A stretch of DNA of 6,169 bases. Source: Candidatus Odyssella thessalonicensis (GTDB lineage Bacteria; Pseudomonadota; Alphaproteobacteria; Bin65). The stretch covers positions 1 through 6,169 of the forward strand of contig SBBV01000278.1 in NCBI GenBank assembly GCA_005240015.1, in the 5' to 3' direction. Below are positions 1-6,107 of this stretch, piece after piece (position 1 is the first letter of the stretch; each line of letters opens with the position of its first letter). Both the position numbers and the translations under genes were made by a program. Below the pieces are notes generated by a model. It ran no database searches. It saw only the letters and a list, made by a program, of their open reading frames with translations, and was not told the DNA's origin.

Positions 1-110
1 ATGCGGGCCAGCGCGCGCTCGAGGGCCGCCGCGCGGTCGGCCGCACGCGACGGCGCCGCCGAGCCGGACTCGACGACACTCTGCCCTGCGGAGCGCTGCG
101 GCACGATCAT
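1..110 (-). CDS. 5' end of an unrecognised gene, cut by the window edge
   Basis: An open frame starts at an ATG at 110-108 and stays open to base 1, giving 36 residues that begin MIVPQRSAGQSVVESG. The start is supported by a strong purine-rich Shine-Dalgarno stretch five bases upstream. The visible part is low in complexity: a Ser/Gly-rich stretch (residues 7-18), then an Ala/Arg-rich segment from about residue 19 that looks helical (AADRAAALERALAR). There is no signal peptide or membrane segment. No family can be assigned from so little. It lies 382 bases beyond the end of the substrate-binding protein gene on the same strand, and its long, structured, AT-richer leader suggests its own promoter. 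The gene call is fairly sure; the function is unknown. Confidence 0.6.
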   Translation of the reverse strand, partial: MIVPQRSAGQSVVESGSAAPSRAADRAAALERALAR

Positions 111-115
111 TCTAA

Positions 116-125
116 CTCCCCTTCC
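116..125 (-). promoter_or_regulatory. Ribosome binding site deciding the start at 110
   Basis: On the minus strand the sequence reads GGAAGGGGAG, then five bases, then ATG. It is a clear Shine-Dalgarno match in otherwise non-coding sequence and is the main reason for calling a real gene here. Confidence 0.65.
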
Positions 126-133
126 GCGATCGA

Positions 134-167
134 CGGCGTGAAAATCTGGTGAAAGCCAGACACGCCG
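134..167 (-). promoter_or_regulatory. Bulged hairpin in the leader of the gene at 110
   Basis: On the plus strand the arms are CGGCGTG (134-140) and CACGCCG (161-167), a perfect 7-bp stem. Inside it TCTGG (145-149) pairs with CCAGA (156-160) around a six-base loop. Four bases (141-144, AAAA; UUUU in the minus-strand transcript) bulge out on one side. The total is 12 pairs. It ends 23 bases upstream of the start codon and about 8 bases from the Shine-Dalgarno stretch, so it could be a 5'-UTR element or an operator. There is no U-tract after it on the minus strand, so it is not a standard terminator. Its role is inferred only from position. Confidence 0.4.
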
Positions 168-242
168 ACCGTTGTTCGACCTGGAAATTCCTTGGCGATT
201 CCGCGGCGACGTGCACTCCTGAGCCGACAAAAGCCCGGCGCC

Positions 243-263
243 GATTGCCCCGATTGGGCAATC
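243..263. repeat. Perfect 8-bp inverted repeat (operator-like)
   Basis: GATTGCCC (243-250) and GGGCAATC (256-263) are exact reverse complements around a five-base spacer, CGATT. GATTG also recurs at 252-256 and 278-282, so four copies of this pentamer (one inverted) fall within 40 bases. The repeat sits about 135 bases upstream of the minus-strand start at 110. A TTTTT run follows at 269-273 on the plus strand, but no plus-strand gene ends here. A transcription-factor site is therefore more likely than a terminator. Confidence 0.4.
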
Positions 264-275
264 AGATATTTTTCC

Positions 276-294
276 GAGATTGGTTGATAATCTC
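276..294. repeat. 6-bp inverted repeat next to the operator-like site
   Basis: GAGATT (276-281) and AATCTC (289-294) are reverse complements around a seven-base spacer, in the most AT-rich part of the gap. It shares the GATT core of the neighbouring repeat. Six-base arms alone could arise by chance; the proximity and shared core give it some weight. Confidence 0.25.
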
Positions 295-492
295 CTAAGA
301 TTTCACTCTGCCGGGTGGCCTAGTGCGGCGGGCGCAGCGCGCTGGCACGCGCCGCGCCAACGAAAGCGGCCAGGGACCCGCATCAGGAAACGTCCTCCCG
401 ACGCATCATTTTTGTCCGCTTTGCGGGCAGGACCAGCCGCGGGCGACGGCGATTTGCAAGCGCCGATGACCCCTGCGGCACGTCGGTGGCCT

Positions 493-1470
493 TTATTCGA
501 TCACCTCGTCGGTGCGGGCGAGCAGCGTTCGCGACACCGTAAGGCCGAGCGCCTTCGCGGTCTTGAGATTGATGATCATCTCGACTTTCGTGGCAAGCTG
601 GATCGGCATGTCAGCCGGCCTCTCGCCCTTAAGGATGCGGCCGACATAGACGCCGACTTGAAAGTAGGAGTCGGGAAGATCGGCTCCGTAGCTCAACAGA
701 CCGCCCGTCTCGGCGAACGCGCGAAACTGGTATGCCGCCGGGATCGCATGCCGGATGCTCAACGCCCCGAGTTGCCTCGCCCGACTGTTGAAGAACGGAT
801 CGCCGCCGATGACGAGCCCACCGACCCGCTGCTGAACCAAGCTTGCGAAGACGGAATCGAGGTGGCGGTCGGTGCTCGCATGCAGGATAGGGGCCTGCAA
901 CCCGAGCGTGTGGGCCGTCGCCTGCAGGTTTTTCGCTATGATCGCGGCACGCGCGCGATCGGTCGAGTTGATGAGCAGGGCGATGGCGGTCGCGGTCGGG
1001 ATCAGCTCATGCAGCAGCTCGAGCCGCTTCGGTCCCAGCTCCACGTCCAGGATGCTGACGCCGGTGATGTTACCGCCGGGTCGGTTTAGGCTGGCGACGA
1101 GTCCGATTTCGACCGGGTCGAATCCCGCCGTGAAGACGATCGGGATCGTCGCGGTCGCCGCCTTCGCCGCCTGCGCTGCAGGGCCGTTCGCGGCAATCAC
1201 GTCCACGCGACGTCGAACGAGATCGGCGGCCAGCGCCGGCAGCCGGTCGTATTGATTCTCGGCAAAGCGGTACTCGATGTCGACGTTGCGGCCCTCGAAA
1301 TAGCCCGCGGCCTTAAGGCCGCGGCGCCAAGCCTCTAGAAGGTGGGGGTCATCGCCGGGGCCCCTGCTGCCGAGGAAGCCGATCACCGGTCGTACCGCCT
1401 GCTGCCCGCGCACACCGACAGGCCACGCCGCCGCAGCACCGAGAAGGGTAATGAACTTCCGCCGGGTCAT
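493..1470 (-). CDS. Orphan ABC transporter substrate-binding protein (ABC_sub_bind family)
   Basis: A complete 325-residue protein of normal length for the ABC_sub_bind (PF04392) group, periplasmic receptors related to BMP and LivJ-type type 1 binding proteins. The N-terminus is a twin-arginine signal: MTRRKFITLLGAAAA, hydrophobic to about residue 20, mature from around Gln23. Family landmarks follow in order: RPVIGFLG (27-34), a GYxEGRNVxIEYR segment (56-68), YDRLPALAADLV (74-85), IPIVFTAGFDPV (109-120), and SLNRPGGNITGV (127-138). The C-terminus carries KTAKALGL and ends DEVIE. The ATG at 1470 puts the twin arginines at residues 3-4; GGGGA lies nine bases upstream. No ABC permease or ATPase gene is in view, so the substrate is unknown. 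Such receptors are numerous in Bradyrhizobium relatives and often stand alone. It lies 119 bases after tctA on the same strand and could be a distal operon member, but its base composition is visibly less GC-rich than the tct genes. Confidence 0.9.
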   Translation of the reverse strand: MTRRKFITLLGAAAAWPVGVRGQQAVRPVIGFLGSRGPGDDPHLLEAWRRGLKAAGYFEGRNVDIEYRFAENQYDRLPALAADLVRRRVDVIAANGPAAQAAKAATATIPIVFTAGFDPVEIGLVASLNRPGGNITGVSILDVELGPKRLELLHELIPTATAIALLINSTDRARAAIIAKNLQATAHTLGLQAPILHASTDRHLDSVFASLVQQRVGGLVIGGDPFFNSRARQLGALSIRHAIPAAYQFRAFAETGGLLSYGADLPDSYFQVGVYVGRILKGERPADMPIQLATKVEMIINLKTAKALGLTVSRTLLARTDEVIE

Positions 1471-1589
1471 GCCAACTGTTCCCCGCGGCTGAGGCCAAGG
1501 CTCAAAACGATAGCACGCTCGGTCCCGCGCATACGGGAGAATTCACCGCCCGGCGCCCCGATCCCGGGCCCTGCATCATCTTACACGGC
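1471..1589. other. Gap between tctA and the substrate-binding protein gene
   Basis: These 119 bases hold two short GC-rich dyads: GCCCGG/CCGGGC at 1548-1569 (10-base loop) and TCCCG/CGGGA at 1523-1538 (6-base loop). Neither is followed by a T-run on the minus strand, so no intrinsic terminator for the tct operon is evident. Closer to the downstream start a minus-strand TATCGT (complement of 1507-1512) could serve as a -10 box, but no good -35 matches it. Whether the downstream gene is read through from tctA or has its own promoter cannot be settled from sequence. Confidence 0.4.
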
Positions 1590-3092
1590 CTAGTCTTCCG
1601 CCCGCCGAAACCGCGACAGGCCCTTCAGAATGAGCGGCGCCACCAGCGCCACGAGTGCGAGCGCCAGCAGCGTCGCGGCGACCGGGCTCTGCACCAGCAC
1701 CAGCGGATCACCCTGGCCGGCTTGGAGCGCGCGCCTCAGCTGCACCTCGGCCATCGGGCCGAGGATCAGGCCCACGACGACCGGCGCGATCGGATAGCCG
1801 TGCCGCCGCATGAAGAAGCCCATGACGCCGAACAGCGCCAGCATGCCAAGCTCGATCGGCGACGGCTTGGCCGCCACCGTTCCGGTCACCGCGAAGATGA
1901 GGATCCCGGCGTAGAGCCAGGGCCGCGGGATGGCGAGCAGGCGCACCCAGAGCCCCACCAGCGGCAGGTTGAGCACCAGCAGCATCACGTTCGCGATGAA
2001 GAGGCTGGCGATCAGGCCCCACACCAGCTCCGGCTTCTCCGCGAACAGCAGCGGACCCGGGTTGAGGTTGTATTGCTGGAACCCGGCCAGCATCATCGCC
2101 GCCGTCGCCGAGGTCGGCAGGCCGAGCGTCAGCAGCGGCACCAGCGTGCCGGCGGCCGACGCGTTGTTGGCGGCCTCGGGACCGGCGACCCCCTCGATGG
2201 CGCCTTTGCCGAACTCGCCCTTGTCCTTGGCCAGCCGCCGCTCGGTCGAATAGGAGAGGAAGGTCGGGATCTCGGCGCCGCCCGCCGGCAGCGCGCCGAT
2301 CGGGAAGCCGAACGCGGTGCCGCGCAGCCACGGCTTCCACGAGCGGCGCCAATCGGACCTGCTCATCCAGATCGAGCCCTTGATCGGCTCGACCGTTTCC
2401 GGCTCGTGGCGGCGGCGCGAGACCACGTAGAGCGCCTCGCCGACCGCGAAGAGGCCGACGGCAAGGGTCGTGATCTCGATGCCGTCGAGGAGCTCCGGCA
2501 CGCCGAAGCCGAGCCGAGCCTGCGCGGTCAGCTTGTCGAGGCCGACGAGGCCCAGCGCCAGGCCGATGAACAGGCTGACGAGGCCCTTCCGCGGATCGTT
2601 GCCGAACGTCGCCGAGACCGTGACGAAGGCGAGCACCATCAGCGCGAAGTAGTCTTCGTATCCGAACTTGATCGCGATCTCGACCAGCCACGGCGCCAGC
2701 ATCGCGATGCCCAGCGTGGCGATGAGGCCGGCGACGAACGAGCCGATGGCCGAGGTTGCGAGCGCGGGTCCGCCGCGGCCGGCCTTGGCCATCAGGTTGC
2801 CCTCGAGCGCGGTCGCCATCGATGCGCTCTCGCCGGGCGCGTTCAGCAGAATGGCGGTGGTCGAGCCGCCATACATCCCGCCGTAGTAGATGCCGGCGAA
2901 CATGATCAGCGAGCCGGCCGGATCGAACTTGTAGGTGATGGGCAGCAGCAGGGCCACGGTCAGCGCCGGGCCGATGCCGGGCAGCACGCCGACGATGGTG
3001 CCGAGGAACACGCCGACCAGCGCGAACAGCAGATTGAGCGGCTGGATGGCGACGGCGAACCCTTGCGCGAGCGCGGCGAGGCTCTCGACCAT
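1590..3092 (-). CDS. tctA: Tripartite tricarboxylate transporter, large membrane subunit TctA
   Basis: A complete 500-residue polytopic membrane protein, the usual length for TctA (PF01970), the subunit that forms the transport path of TTT carboxylate importers. The family hallmarks are present twice, as expected for its internal duplication. [10 protein letters not shown] (35-44) and [20 protein letters not shown] (69-88) lie in the first half. [17 protein letters not shown] (269-285) and [20 protein letters not shown] (300-319), followed by [14 protein letters not shown] (321-334), lie in the second. Long hydrophobic segments fill the rest. A longer open frame reaches 3356, but MVESL at 3092 is chosen because it begins the conserved family N-terminus and leaves only five bases after the tctB stop. 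No strong Shine-Dalgarno precedes it, so translational coupling to tctB is likely. It is the last gene of the tctC-tctB-tctA operon. The substrate (citrate, another di- or tricarboxylate, or an aromatic acid) cannot be read from the sequence. Confidence 0.95.
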   Translation of the reverse strand: MVESLAALAQGFAVAIQPLNLLFALVGVFLGTIVGVLPGIGPALTVALLLPITYKFDPAGSLIMFAGIYYGGMYGGSTTAILLNAPGESASMATALEGNLMAKAGRGGPALATSAIGSFVAGLIATLGIAMLAPWLVEIAIKFGYEDYFALMVLAFVTVSATFGNDPRKGLVSLFIGLALGLVGLDKLTAQARLGFGVPELLDGIEITTLAVGLFAVGEALYVVSRRRHEPETVEPIKGSIWMSRSDWRRSWKPWLRGTAFGFPIGALPAGGAEIPTFLSYSTERRLAKDKGEFGKGAIEGVAGPEAANNASAAGTLVPLLTLGLPTSATAAMMLAGFQQYNLNPGPLLFAEKPELVWGLIASLFIANVMLLVLNLPLVGLWVRLLAIPRPWLYAGILIFAVTGTVAAKPSPIELGMLALFGVMGFFMRRHGYPIAPVVVGLILGPMAEVQLRRALQAGQGDPLVLVQSPVAATLLALALVALVAPLILKGLSRFRRAED

Positions 3093-3097
3093 CGCCG

Positions 3098-3610
3098 CTA
3101 CCCGGCGAGGCCGCGCAGAAGGAGCCGCTCGATCGGCCCTTCGGGCAGTGTCAGCGTCAGCAGCCTGGTGAACACCACATGGATGACGAGCGCCAGCGCG
3201 AAGCCGATGGCGATATCGGCCAGCGGCGAGCGCCGGCCGAACGCCCACGCCGTTCCCGCGAACAGCACCGTGCATCCGAGGATGAACCCGGCGCCGAGCA
3301 TCATCAGCGCGATGAGCGCCGCGAGCGACACGACGATGACGACGACGGCCGTCCAATCGACGGCGCCGCCCGCCTCGCCCTCGTCTTCCTCCACCCAGGG
3401 CGCACGCCAGAACGCGGCGGCGATGGTCGCAAGACCGAGCACGATGAGCCCGCCGGCGACGATGACCGGCGCGACGCCGGGTCCGATGCCGTAGACGACG
3501 CCCGCCGGCAGCCGCCGCGCATCGAACAGGATGAGCGCCGCCAACGCGAGCAGCGCGATGCCGATCACCAGCTCGGCAACGTCGAACCGCCCGCGCGCGC
3601 GCGTCTGCAC
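3098..3610 (-). CDS. tctB: Tripartite tricarboxylate transporter, small membrane subunit TctB
   Basis: A 170-residue hydrophobic protein lying between tctC and tctA, matching TctB (PF07331) in length, position and membrane pattern. Likely membrane segments are about 12-29, 45-67, 88-105, 107-124 and 132-152; family members are usually described with four or five. [20 protein letters not shown] (41-60) matches the conserved GPGxxP entry to the second helix. An acidic cytoplasmic or periplasmic loop (WVEEDEGE, 72-79) separates the two hydrophobic halves. TctB diverges strongly between species and its exact role in the complex is unclear. The start is a GTG at 3610, 16 bases after the tctC stop. 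The whole of that gap is a GC palindrome with no good Shine-Dalgarno, so the start is less certain than the gene; a GTG near codon 15 is the alternative but would trim the first helix. Confidence 0.9.
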   Translation of the reverse strand: MQTRARGRFDVAELVIGIALLALAALILFDARRLPAGVVYGIGPGVAPVIVAGGLIVLGLATIAAAFWRAPWVEEDEGEAGGAVDWTAVVVIVVSLAALIALMMLGAGFILGCTVLFAGTAWAFGRRSPLADIAIGFALALVIHVVFTRLLTLTLPEGPIERLLLRGLAG

Positions 3611-3628
3611 AGCGGCGGCGCCGCCGCT
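3611..3628. repeat. Perfect 18-bp palindrome filling the tctC-tctB gap
   Basis: AGCGGCGGC followed by GCCGCCGCT is a perfect palindrome. It covers the entire 16-base gap between the tctC stop and the tctB start, plus two bases of the tctC stop codon. In the transcript it can fold as a 7-bp stem with a GCGC loop. There is no U-tract. A hairpin here could protect the upstream tctC message or dampen tctB translation, but GC-rich trinucleotide palindromes can also arise by chance in such a genome. Confidence 0.45.
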
Positions 3629-4592
3629 ACTTCGCGAGGCCGATCGCCTTCATGGCCTCGGCCACGCGCACCTGCTCCTCCTTCAAGAAGGCCGCGAACG
3701 CGTCGCCGGCGAGATAGGTGTTCTCCCAGCCTTTCTGCTTCAGCACCTCGGCCCAGGCCGGCGACTTCACCATCTTCTCGATCGCGTCGGCGAGCGCCTT
3801 GCGCTTGTCGGCCGGAAGGTCGGGGCCGGCCATGACCGAGCGCCAGTTGACGACGACGACGTCGATGCCCTGCTCCTTGAGCGTCGGGGCGGCGACGCCG
3901 GGAAGCCGCTCGGCTGACGTGATCCCGAGCAGCCGCAGGCGCCCGCTTTTGACCTGCTGCTCGACCTCGGCATAACCGGACACGCCCGCCGTCACCCGGC
4001 CGCTGAGCATGGCGGCGAGCGCCTCGCCGCCGCCCGAGTGGGCCACGTAGTTCACCTTGGAGGGATCGGCGCCGACGGCCTTCGCGAACAGGGCCGCGGC
4101 GATGTGGTCGACGCTGCCCGCCGAGCCGCCCGCCCAGGTTACCTTCGCCGGATCGGCCTTGAGCGCGGCGGCGAGGCCCTTGACGTCCTTGATCGGCGAC
4201 GCGCTCGGCACGACGATGGCGACGCTTTCGCCGGTGAGCCGCGCGATCGGCGTCACGCGGTCGAGCGTCACCGGCGCCTTGTTGATGATGATGGCGCCGA
4301 CCATGACGAGGCCGCTCACCATCAGCTGGTTGCCGTCGCCCTTGGCGCTGTTGATGAATTGCGCGAGCCCGATCGTGCCGCCGGCGCCGGCCACGTTGAC
4401 GACCTGCACGCTCTTGGCCGCGCCGCTCGCGACCAGCGCCGACTGCATCGAGCGCGCGGTCTGATCCCAGCCGCCGCCGGGCGCCGCCGGGGCCATGAGC
4501 CTCAGCTCCAGCTGCGCCGCCGCCGGAGCCGCAAGCGCCGTCAGCAGGGCCACCGCCCCCGCCAAGCGATGAATCGCACCGGTCCGTTGCAT
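3627..4592 (-). CDS. tctC: Tripartite tricarboxylate transporter, periplasmic receptor TctC
   Basis: A complete 321-residue TctC/Bug-family receptor (PF03401), which captures a carboxylate in the periplasm and delivers it to TctAB. Residues 1-26 are a Sec signal: a short basic start, a hydrophobic core AGAVALLTALAA, and a likely cut after APAAA before Gln27. The mature protein opens with the family ligand-loop motif APAAPGGGWDQTAR (34-47). It continues with VVNVAGAGGTIGL and, in the second domain, TWAGGSAGSVDH and YVAHSGGGEALAAMLSGRV, both typical of the family. The frame extends to a GTG at 4622, but the ATG at 4592 is preferred: it begins the signal peptide and has AGGGAGGA eight bases upstream. 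It is the first gene of the operon, followed after 16 bases by tctB. The APAAPGGGWDQTAR loop resembles the tricarboxylate-type clade, but the substrate is not proven. No TctDE-type two-component regulator is in the window. Confidence 0.95.
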   Translation of the reverse strand: MQRTGAIHRLAGAVALLTALAAPAAAQLELRLMAPAAPGGGWDQTARSMQSALVASGAAKSVQVVNVAGAGGTIGLAQFINSAKGDGNQLMVSGLVMVGAIIINKAPVTLDRVTPIARLTGESVAIVVPSASPIKDVKGLAAALKADPAKVTWAGGSAGSVDHIAAALFAKAVGADPSKVNYVAHSGGGEALAAMLSGRVTAGVSGYAEVEQQVKSGRLRLLGITSAERLPGVAAPTLKEQGIDVVVVNWRSVMAGPDLPADKRKALADAIEKMVKSPAWAEVLKQKGWENTYLAGDAFAAFLKEEQVRVAEAMKAIGLAK

Positions 4593-4740
4593 CGCCGAAG
4601 TCCTCCCTGGGCCTGTTATCACCGCGTCACATTATCAGGTCGCCGCCGGCGCGGCGAGCAGCCGCCGCGGCGAGGCGTCGCCGATCCGCCCGCATCGACC
4701 TAGATTGATGGTATACCGGATGCGGCGCCACGGGTGCACG
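4593..4740. promoter_or_regulatory. Divergent gap holding the probable tct operon promoter
   Basis: The 148 bases between the tctC start and the plus-strand MBL remnant must contain the operon's control region unless transcription comes from further right. On the minus strand GATAAT (complement of 4631-4636) is a good -10 match 38 bases before the tctC start, but the region 17 bases upstream (CTCGCC) is a poor -35, so an activator may be needed. Upstream of that, 4641-4656 is a GC hairpin (CGCCGC / GCGGCG, four-base loop) and 4663-4672 is a 10-bp palindrome, CGCCGCGGCG. A palindromic GGTATACC lies at 4710-4717 and could be part of a divergent promoter for the remnant. Confidence 0.3.
4601..4608 (-). 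promoter_or_regulatory. Ribosome binding site deciding the tctC start
   Basis: The minus strand reads AGGGAGGA, eight bases before the ATG at 4592. It is the only strong site near either candidate start and rules in favour of 4592 over the in-frame GTG at 4622. Confidence 0.75.
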
Positions 4741-4935
4741 ATGAAAGTCAGGTTCTGGGGCACGCGCGGATCGATAGCGAAACCCGGCCCGGCGAACGTG
4801 CGCTACGGCGAAAACACCTCCTGCGTCGAGCTGCGCGGCCGCGATGGCCTCCTGATCGTCCTCGATTGCGGGACCGGCGCCCATCACCCCGGCCAGCCGC
4901 TGATGGCCGCGGGCTCGCGCTGCGACGGCCACCTC
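4741..4935 (+). pseudogene. Truncated MBL-fold metallo-hydrolase (N-terminal remnant)
   Basis: The first 65 codons from the ATG at 4741 read as the N-terminus of an MBL-fold hydrolase of the Lactamase_B_2 kind. Visible landmarks are MKVRFWGTRGSIAKPGP (1-17), RYGENTSCVELRG (21-33) and LIVLDCGTGAH (38-48). In intact members GHL (63-65) is followed by a strand and the HTHWDH zinc-binding motif. Here the frame instead passes into a palindromic repeat and then antisense to the oxidase gene. It reaches a stop only at 5119-5121 with no family-like residues after codon 65. All zinc ligands are therefore missing, as is most of the expected 250 or more residues. The 126-residue product would overlap the neighbour's 3' end tail to tail by about 100 bases, further evidence that it is debris. 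The in-frame ATG at 4705 would add 12 residues that do not look like the family. Confidence 0.75.
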
Positions 4936-4941
4936 ATGAGA

Positions 4942-4965
4942 CCCCTTCTCCCGGGGGAGAAGGGG
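4942..4965. repeat. Perfect 11-bp-arm palindromic repeat at the gene break
   Basis: CCCCTTCTCCC (4942-4952) and GGGAGAAGGGG (4955-4965) are exact reverse complements around GG. The stem would be very stable in RNA from either strand. It begins seven bases after MBL homology stops and ends 50 bases beyond the oxidase stop codon, between two tail-to-tail genes. Short C/T-rich palindromes of this look are common dispersed intergenic repeats in Hyphomicrobiales genomes; membership is inferred. Flanking small dyads are CTCATGAG (4933-4940), GATG-TTCG-CATC (4969-4980) and CTGAGA/TCTCAG (4993-5019). The repeat unit may therefore span roughly 4933-5015. No T-tract follows on either strand, so it is not a textbook terminator, though it may still end or stabilise the oxidase message. 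Confidence 0.7.
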
Positions 4966-5015
4966 AACGATGTTCGCATCACCTGGTTCAACCTGAGACA
5001 AGCACGTTCTAGTTC

Positions 5016-6107
5016 TCAGCCCGCGCCGCTCTGCATCGCGGCGAAGAACTTGGCGTGGCCGTCGAGGATCGCGGCCTCGGCCTCGCGATTGGGCTCGAGC
5101 GACCATTCGCCCGCTTCGTAGGTGCCGCCGAGCAGAATGCCGTCGCGCCGCGGCATCATGTAGAGCCCGCCATAGAGCGTCACATAGTCGATCTCGGGCT
5201 GCGGCAGCAGCACCGTGAGCTGGCCCTTGACCGGGACGAGATCGGCATCGCCGAGCAAGGCGCGCGCACCGAGGCCGGTGCAGTTCACGATCGCGGCCTC
5301 GGCGAGCGCCAGCAGCGCGGCGATGTCCTTGAACTCGCGCGGGACGAGCCGCCCGCCCGCGAGCAGGAAATCGCGCAAGACCGCCGCGAGATAGACCGGC
5401 GTCTCGATCATCATCGTGACGTATTGCGCGGCCTCGGGCTCCGGAAACGGGTGGGTGCCGGCCGGCAGCGCGCGCACTTCGGGGAAGAGATCGCGCAGCG
5501 CGTCGTCGCGCGCGCCCGCGCCGACGACGTAGTTGGTGCGCCAGTGCACGCCGTAGTGCTCGCCGACGAGATCCTGAAACGCGCGCTGCGCGATGCGCGC
5601 CGCGCGCTCGAAGCGGTCGCCGTTGGCCGCGACCAGCACCGGATTCCACTGCGCCGCGGCCACGTTCGAGGTCGTGTTGGGCGGCTGGTCCTTGGCGTAG
5701 ATCGTCACCGCGGCGCCGCGCCGCTGCAGCACGCGGGCCGTGGCGAGGCCGACGGCGCCGGCGCCGATCACGGCGACATTGGCGGGCAGCGCGCCACCCT
5801 TTGCCAGCTCTTCCACCGCGAGCTCGGCGCTGCCCCAGGAGAGACTGACGCCGCCGCCGCCATGGCCGTAATTGTGCACGACCGTCTTCGCGCCGAACAC
5901 CTCGCGCTCCACGCGGAATCCGGTGCGCCGGTAGGGGCGCAAACCCACGACCGTGCGGATCACGCGCTCGCGCGAAACCTTGACCGGCGGCAGCCGGAGC
6001 CGCGGCGGCGCCGGCGCGAACAGCCCGCTCCAGCGGCCGAGCGCGAAGCCGCCTGCCCCGCCCGCGGCAAGTGCTCCCAAGCCGGTGATCACCGTGCGCC
6101 GGTTCAT
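5016..6107 (-). CDS. Tat-exported FAD oxidoreductase, D-amino-acid oxidase family, circularly permuted order
   Basis: A complete 363-residue flavoenzyme of the DAO fold (PF01266), predicted to oxidise an amino acid or similar amine to the imino acid with FAD. Residues 1-25 are a twin-arginine signal (MNRRTVITGLGALAAGG), fitting export of a folded flavoprotein. Next comes VVGLRPYRRTGF (53-64) and the DAO signature around HNYGHGGGG (78-86), which in ordinary DAO proteins lie at the C-terminus. Only then follow the Rossmann FAD motif GAGAVG (115-120), TTSNVAAAQW (145-154), VNCTGLGA (274-281), Y312-GGL-Y316 and GGTYEAGEW (327-335). The chain ends about 28 residues later. By comparison with pig DAO, R57, Y312 and Y316 match substrate residues R283, Y224 and Y228. 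The ATG at 6107 is preferred; an in-frame GTG at 6116 would add three residues. Neither has a clear ribosome site. The substrate is unknown. Confidence 0.85.
   Translation of the reverse strand: MNRRTVITGLGALAAGGAGGFALGRWSGLFAPAPPRLRLPPVKVSRERVIRTVVGLRPYRRTGFRVEREVFGAKTVVHNYGHGGGGVSLSWGSAELAVEELAKGGALPANVAVIGAGAVGLATARVLQRRGAAVTIYAKDQPPNTTSNVAAAQWNPVLVAANGDRFERAARIAQRAFQDLVGEHYGVHWRTNYVVGAGARDDALRDLFPEVRALPAGTHPFPEPEAAQYVTMMIETPVYLAAVLRDFLLAGGRLVPREFKDIAALLALAEAAIVNCTGLGARALLGDADLVPVKGQLTVLLPQPEIDYVTLYGGLYMMPRRDGILLGGTYEAGEWSLEPNREAEAAILDGHAKFFAAMQSGAG

Larger units (their letters stand above)
111..492. other. 382-base intergenic region with several inverted repeats
   Basis: No convincing gene was found on either strand. 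The stretch at about 170-305 is clearly richer in A and T than the flanking genes, as expected for a promoter region serving the minus-strand gene at 110. Structures seen are a bulged hairpin (134-167), an 8-bp inverted repeat (243-263) and a 6-bp one (276-294). A further 7-bp stem with one G-T pair and a TTT loop lies at 412-428 (TGTCCGC / GCGGGCA). Its T-run is on the wrong side for a terminator of the upstream minus-strand gene. A weak sigma-70-like pair, TTATCA and TATCTG separated by 16 bases, reads on the minus strand around 288-262; it matches consensus poorly. Confidence 0.6.

Noticed and set aside
243..273. A plus-strand intrinsic terminator formed by the 243-263 dyad and the TTTTT run
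   Set aside because: No plus-strand gene precedes it, the T-run is separated from the stem by five bases, and the minus-strand genes on both sides would not use it.
348..366. A sigma-54 promoter suggested by CTGGCACG on the plus strand
   Set aside because: The downstream half should contain TTGC at fixed spacing but reads GCGCC, and no plus-strand gene follows.
303..383. A 26-residue minus-strand frame with GGGAGG ten bases before its ATG
   Set aside because: The spacing is too long and the peptide shows no leader-peptide pattern. Without conservation data it is not distinguishable from chance.
280..1089. A 269-codon plus-strand open frame across the left gap and the receptor gene
   Set aside because: Most of it is antisense to the receptor gene, there is no ribosome site, and its residues are Arg/Asp-biased without a family pattern.
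3093..3356. An N-terminal extension of tctA to 3356
   Set aside because: It would add 88 Arg-rich residues overlapping tctB in another frame, while the family N-terminus begins at 3092.
1722..3494. A 590-codon plus-strand open frame opposite tctA and tctB
   Set aside because: Its product is charged, repetitive and rich in Arg/Asp/Glu/His with no recognisable domain. It is the mirror of strongly supported membrane-protein genes, as expected in GC-rich DNA.
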